Shown here piece by piece: positions 61,172-64,000 of a stretch of 64,000 nt of DNA. The stretch is taken from the NCBI GenBank assembly GCA_026419785.1, contig JAODTK010005544.1, positions 1-64,000 on the forward strand, written 5' to 3'. Below the pieces are notes generated by a model. The model ran no database searches and was not told where the DNA came from. It worked only from the letters and a program-made list of their open reading frames with translations. Positions within the stretch are counted from its first letter, which is position 1. The number at the start of each line of letters is the position of its first letter. A program made the position numbers and the translations under genes. The stretch is from Sclerodactyla briareus (taxonomy: Eukaryota > Echinodermata > Holothuroidea > Dendrochirotida > Sclerodactylidae).

Positions 61172-61245
61172 AAGATGACAGCAACCCATTGTGAAGTGAC
61201 AGCAACCCATTGTGAAGTGACAGCAACCCATTGTGAAGTGACAAC
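61172..61245 (+). repeat. 21-bp minisatellite, about three and a half copies
   Basis: GACAGCAACCCATTGTGAAGT is repeated exactly three times and begins a fourth copy. Flanking text (60900-61170) is also GATGA-rich with GTGATGA repeats. Confidence 0.95.
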
Positions 61246-61374
61246 ATTTGATCAGACCAATCATTCTGAACTAATCACATTACATTTACAGCCAGGGTTA
61301 GAACGCCCTTCTCCTGTTCTCACTTTTTAACACCTTTGGGATTTGTGAAATGTGTTATCTAGCTGTTCCCTACA

Positions 61375-61532
61375 GATTTCCCCCCTTGTCATCACCTTTG
61401 CCTGCCTCCACTGTAGATGGAAAAGCAGCTCAATTAGCAAGTTTCTTTTTCGCCCTTCTCACCGTTCCCACCACTGTCATTGCTCATTTTGTGACCTTTC
61501 CAATATGTAGAGTCACTGTATGGGCCAGTAGG
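61375..61532 (+). CDS. candidate exon, hydrophobic, function unknown
   Basis: CTGTTCCCTACAG and CTGCCTCCACTGTAG are possible acceptors. A frame reading AAQLASFFFALLTVPTTVIA then HFVTFPICRVTVWAS is open to the TAG at 61533-61535, with an AG/GT-like boundary absent. Weak support. Confidence 0.12.
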
Positions 61533-61535
61533 TAG

Positions 61536-61959
61536 TAGGTCCATGCAAACCCTTCCATCTCTGCAGTGTCACCAGGATTTGACCATGATCGTCGGACAGG
61601 GAAGACTTCTTTAGCTAGAAGAAAGTCCTGATTATCCCTTGGCTGCTCCATGATCTAGTTTTACTTGAGAAGAGCAACCATGAGGCTTTCAAGTGATCCA
61701 GTGATATGAATATGTGCACTGGAGCAAACTGCTGTTAAATTTTGCCATGGTATCAAAGTTTATCAAGAAGAAAACATGCTACAAGCAGCCACATTCGTTG
61801 GAAGATAATAAGTTAAAACGTTCACAAAGATTGAAATAATTCCTAAAAATGGTAATTAAATTGAGACATTAAAGGGGGTACGAAGCAACTCCCAATAATT
61901 TAATGGAGTAGGCGTTACTGCAGCAGTCATTGTGAGTCTCCAGGATTATGTTATCTACC
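61536..61959. other. no feature recognised
   Basis: Unassigned sequence. Confidence 0.4.
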
Positions 61960-62710
61960 TTGTCCTGATGGGAAATAATAATAATAATACAAGACATTAA
62001 GATGCTATTCACCGTGAAAGTACACAGTATCATAGCAGTAACAAGAATGGCAAAGTGAAGAGTATATATACAAGAATAGCAAATACAAGCAAAAGATGAG
62101 CAACACAAGTAAAGAAGTATGTTTTGAGTGACTCTTGAAGGTGTAGATAGATGGAGCGAGTCTGACAGTAGTCGGTAGTTCGTTCCAGGCTCTGCTTGCG
62201 GCGATTTCAAAGCGGCAATCCCCGATAACATAGTTTGACATAGGAATACGAAGGCAGGTAGTGTCAGTCGCGGATCTCAATGTGTGAGCAGTCACATAGT
62301 TGTAACAGATCACTGATATAGGGAGAGGACAAATTGTGTAGGGCTTTATACACGTAAACAAGTTGGCTTAAACACGATGCATTATTTGACAGGAAGCCAA
62401 TGTAGCGACCTGGAAAGCTGACTGGGCTCGACCCTACGGCCAACAGCAAAAACAAACGGCTTACTCTATTCTGCAACCGCTGCATGCGTGTGACATTCTT
62501 AGCAGACAATATAGTAAAAATACTGTTACAGTAGTCCACTCGGTAGGGCTCGCACTGCCTGATGACACGCGCTGTTTGTTCGATATACGTCTGCGAATAC
62601 GCCATAAATTTCTGATGTGGTAGGAAATTGTCTTTCGGAGGTTGTCAACATGGACAGTTAGTGACATGTAACGGTCAAAGGCACACCCCAGGTTCCGGAT
62701 ATCGGGGTTT
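61960..62710 (-). mobile_element. CR1/L2-type LINE, ORF2 C-terminus and 3' end
   Basis: The reverse strand reads, with frame changes, SLTVHVDNLRKTISYHIRNL, WRIRRRIS, VDYCNSIFTILSAKNVTRMQ, RLQNRVSRLFL, LVYVYKALHNLSSPYISDLL, then RFEIAASRAWNELPTTVRLA and a TFKSH stretch. These are the DYCNS, LQ...QN...RL, YKALH.L.P.YISDLL, WN.LP and FK..LK landmarks of CR1/L2-type proteins. It ends in an ATT-rich simple repeat (about 61977-61992), as CR1/L2 elements often do. At least three frameshifts make it inactive. Confidence 0.88.
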
Positions 62711-62787
62711 ACTCATAGTCATTGGTACACAGGTCATATAAAGGGTCCCACACTCTTCACGCTACTGTGCCTAATTGCCCTGTACAG

Positions 62788-62866
62788 CTGGATGCTCCGC
62801 TTTAGGTATAGGGCACACAAGATCCCGATCAACAGTCTTGCGGAATGGATGGATCTTCTCGTAGAG
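62788..62866 (+). CDS. candidate internal exon, function unknown
   Basis: GCCTAATTGCCCTGTACAG precedes, and GTACTT follows GTAGAG. The frame reads WMLRFRYRAHKIPINSLAEW then MDLLVEV and stays open to 62926 if unspliced. The composition is protein-like and basic. No family recognised. Confidence 0.3.
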
Positions 62867-62922
62867 GTACTTCTGCCTGGATACGCTCATGCCCGGTGGA
62901 GTAGACCATTTGGGAGGGTCCC

Positions 62923-63135
62923 GTGAAGGTTCAGATTTGCTCGATCAGAAGGACTGCTCTGGACTATCAGCAAACTCTCTATGGAAATACAACCTCTGGG
63001 GAAGTTTTGAATTCAATGCGCTCCCAACTCACCTTTCAACTTAGAAAAGAGAGGTATTTCAGGAAATTTGATATCCTTCAGAAAATTCTGTGCGAAGTGG
63101 GTATTCCACTAATAATCCGTATAAAATCCTTATAG
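62923..63135 (+). CDS. candidate exon or terminal exon, function unknown
   Basis: A 71-codon frame reads RRTALDYQQTLYGNTTSGEV, LNSMRSQLTFQLRKERYFRK, FDILQKILCEVGIPLII and ends at a TAG. A possible acceptor is GTGAAGGTTCAG (ending near 62934). Charged, helix-friendly composition and absence of repeats make it one of the better candidates. It may join the 62788 exon, but phase was not verified. No family recognised. Confidence 0.3.
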   Translation: MKVQICSIRRTALDYQQTLYGNTTSGEVLNSMRSQLTFQLRKERYFRKFDILQKILCEVGIPLIIRIKSL

Positions 63136-63373
63136 CCCAGGTAATTGGGGTTCCAGAAATCACAAAGGATAAGGTAGGAAAGTCAAAACTATGCTGTTGT
63201 CGTTCTATTTTGAGCTACCGGTATAGCTAAATCATTGTCACATGCTAGTATGGATGATGTCTTTTTTGCCAATTGGACTTTTTGGATGGATTGACTAATG
63301 ACGTGCTCACTAGTAATGCAGTCTGATCTGTATTATGCAACTGTTTGCGTTCTTTCCATTCATCAATGCTCAG

Positions 63374-63481
63374 GTTCTTCACTGTGATGACTTTGCCTTC
63401 ATGGTGCCGCTGGAGCAAGTCTGCATACTCACAGCTTCACGTCAGTCGTTGCTGTGGTGTATAGGGCTAGGTCCTTCATAG
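63374..63481 (+). CDS. candidate exon, function unknown
   Basis: CTTTCCATTCATCAATGCTCAG is a reasonable acceptor. The frame reads VLHCDDFAFMVPLEQVCILT then ASRQSLLWCIGLGPS and ends at TAG (63479-63481). No family recognised. Confidence 0.2.
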   Translation, partial: VLHCDDFAFMVPLEQVCILTASRQSLLWCIGLGPS

Positions 63482-63681
63482 GTCCTGTTCGTCGCCAGTT
63501 GTTTCCTTCCTTGATGTCGTATACCTTAGGGAAGATAAAGCATGATATTCATAATATTTATAATTGGTTGCCGAATGACCTGTAGAACTGAGAAGAAGGG
63601 ATCTTTGACTATATTTGTAATAAATTTAATCTATTGAATATATAACCCAGAAATACCACTTTGTGACCCAGAACCCGAAAT

Positions 63682-64000
63682 TCAGAGACTGGGTACAAAA
63701 TGGGCCAAGTATTGACAAATCCAATCAGGGGATAGCCTAGGCCTATATAAAGCTAAGAACTTCCAAGAAGGTAAAAGAACTGGTTGTATGTTGACTAATG
63801 CAGCACATACTACTAGGGCAGCTTCCACCATGTCCAGCATATTGAGAGGTATAGGTCCCTGCAAAAACATGTACTCCTCCATTCGGCCAATAGCACGCTC
63901 AACATGAATTTGTGAGTTTGCAACAGTTTTGGTTGATTCATTTCATTAGTAGTGAACTGATTGGTACTAGCTGTGGTTCTTTTGTAAGGTGGGATAATCA
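63682..64000 (-). CDS. PIF/Harbinger-type DDE transposase, C-terminal part
   Basis: The reverse strand encodes the end of a DDE_Tnp_4-type transposase (PIF/Harbinger or ISL2EU-like), which cuts and rejoins DNA at its element's ends. Visible landmarks are IIPPYKR (near the window edge), then after a one-base frameshift at about 63924-63938, TKTVANSQIHVERAIGR with the family's conserved ERAIGR Glu (third acidic catalytic residue), then FLQGPIPLNMLDMVEAALVV and CAALVN. The stop is at 63682-63684. The N-terminal HTH and first two Asp residues must lie beyond 64000. The frameshift may be decay or a sequence error. A captured, domesticated copy cannot be excluded. Confidence 0.85.

Noticed and set aside
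61172-61245. Short regularly repeated units, possible CRISPR array
   Set aside because: The 21-bp units are contiguous with no spacers, and the sequence is eukaryotic.

Overview
The window is eukaryotic nuclear DNA: AT-leaning, full of homopolymer G/C runs, microsatellites and decayed non-LTR retrotransposons. It has no operons, no ribosome binding sites and no long intact ORFs. Frequent TAGGCCTA-type words and the mixture of L1/Tx1-like and CR1/L2-like LINE fragments with a PIF/Harbinger-type transposase suggest a marine invertebrate, perhaps an echinoderm or hemichordate. That assignment is inference and could be wrong. No host gene could be named with confidence.

Layout. 1-1.4 kb: a dispersed repeat (R1) that recurs at 17.1-18.5 kb. 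1.6-3.8 kb: a decayed LINE on the + strand with a recognisable reverse transcriptase (YADD box). 3.98-10.43 kb: about 6.6 tandem copies of a ~979-bp satellite unit, some copies carrying a perfect 11-15 bp hairpin. 10.5-11.3 kb: the same LINE family on the - strand, so the satellite lies between two LINE 3' ends that point inward. 11.3-17 kb: unassigned DNA with two CRE palindromes, a TA microsatellite and the first copy of repeat X. 17-31 kb: a mosaic of repeats (R1, X in three copies, LINE pieces, a second CR1-like LINE, repeat R2, repeat Z in two copies, and a short CGC-rich word scattered over a dozen sites). 31.3-32.1 kb: a ~780-bp homopurine tract. 32.6-33.8 kb: a large diverged inverted repeat. 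34-45 kb: mostly featureless DNA plus one copy of repeat W (second copy at 49.4 kb).

45-64 kb has better-looking splice sites and several short hydrophobic or mixed reading frames bounded by AG/GT, which may be exons of one or more + strand genes. None matches a family I can name, so they are listed as low-confidence candidate exons. Within this part, 57.5-58.74 kb is an array of ~170-bp units derived from the 5' part of one candidate exon and its 3' splice site. 61.96-62.71 kb is a CR1/L2-type LINE 3' end (- strand). The last 320 bp are the C-terminus of a DDE transposase (- strand) that continues beyond the window.

Copies of the same repeat differ by many single-base indels as well as substitutions. 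This may be real decay, but it is also what an unpolished long-read consensus would look like, so frameshifts in this window should not be over-read.
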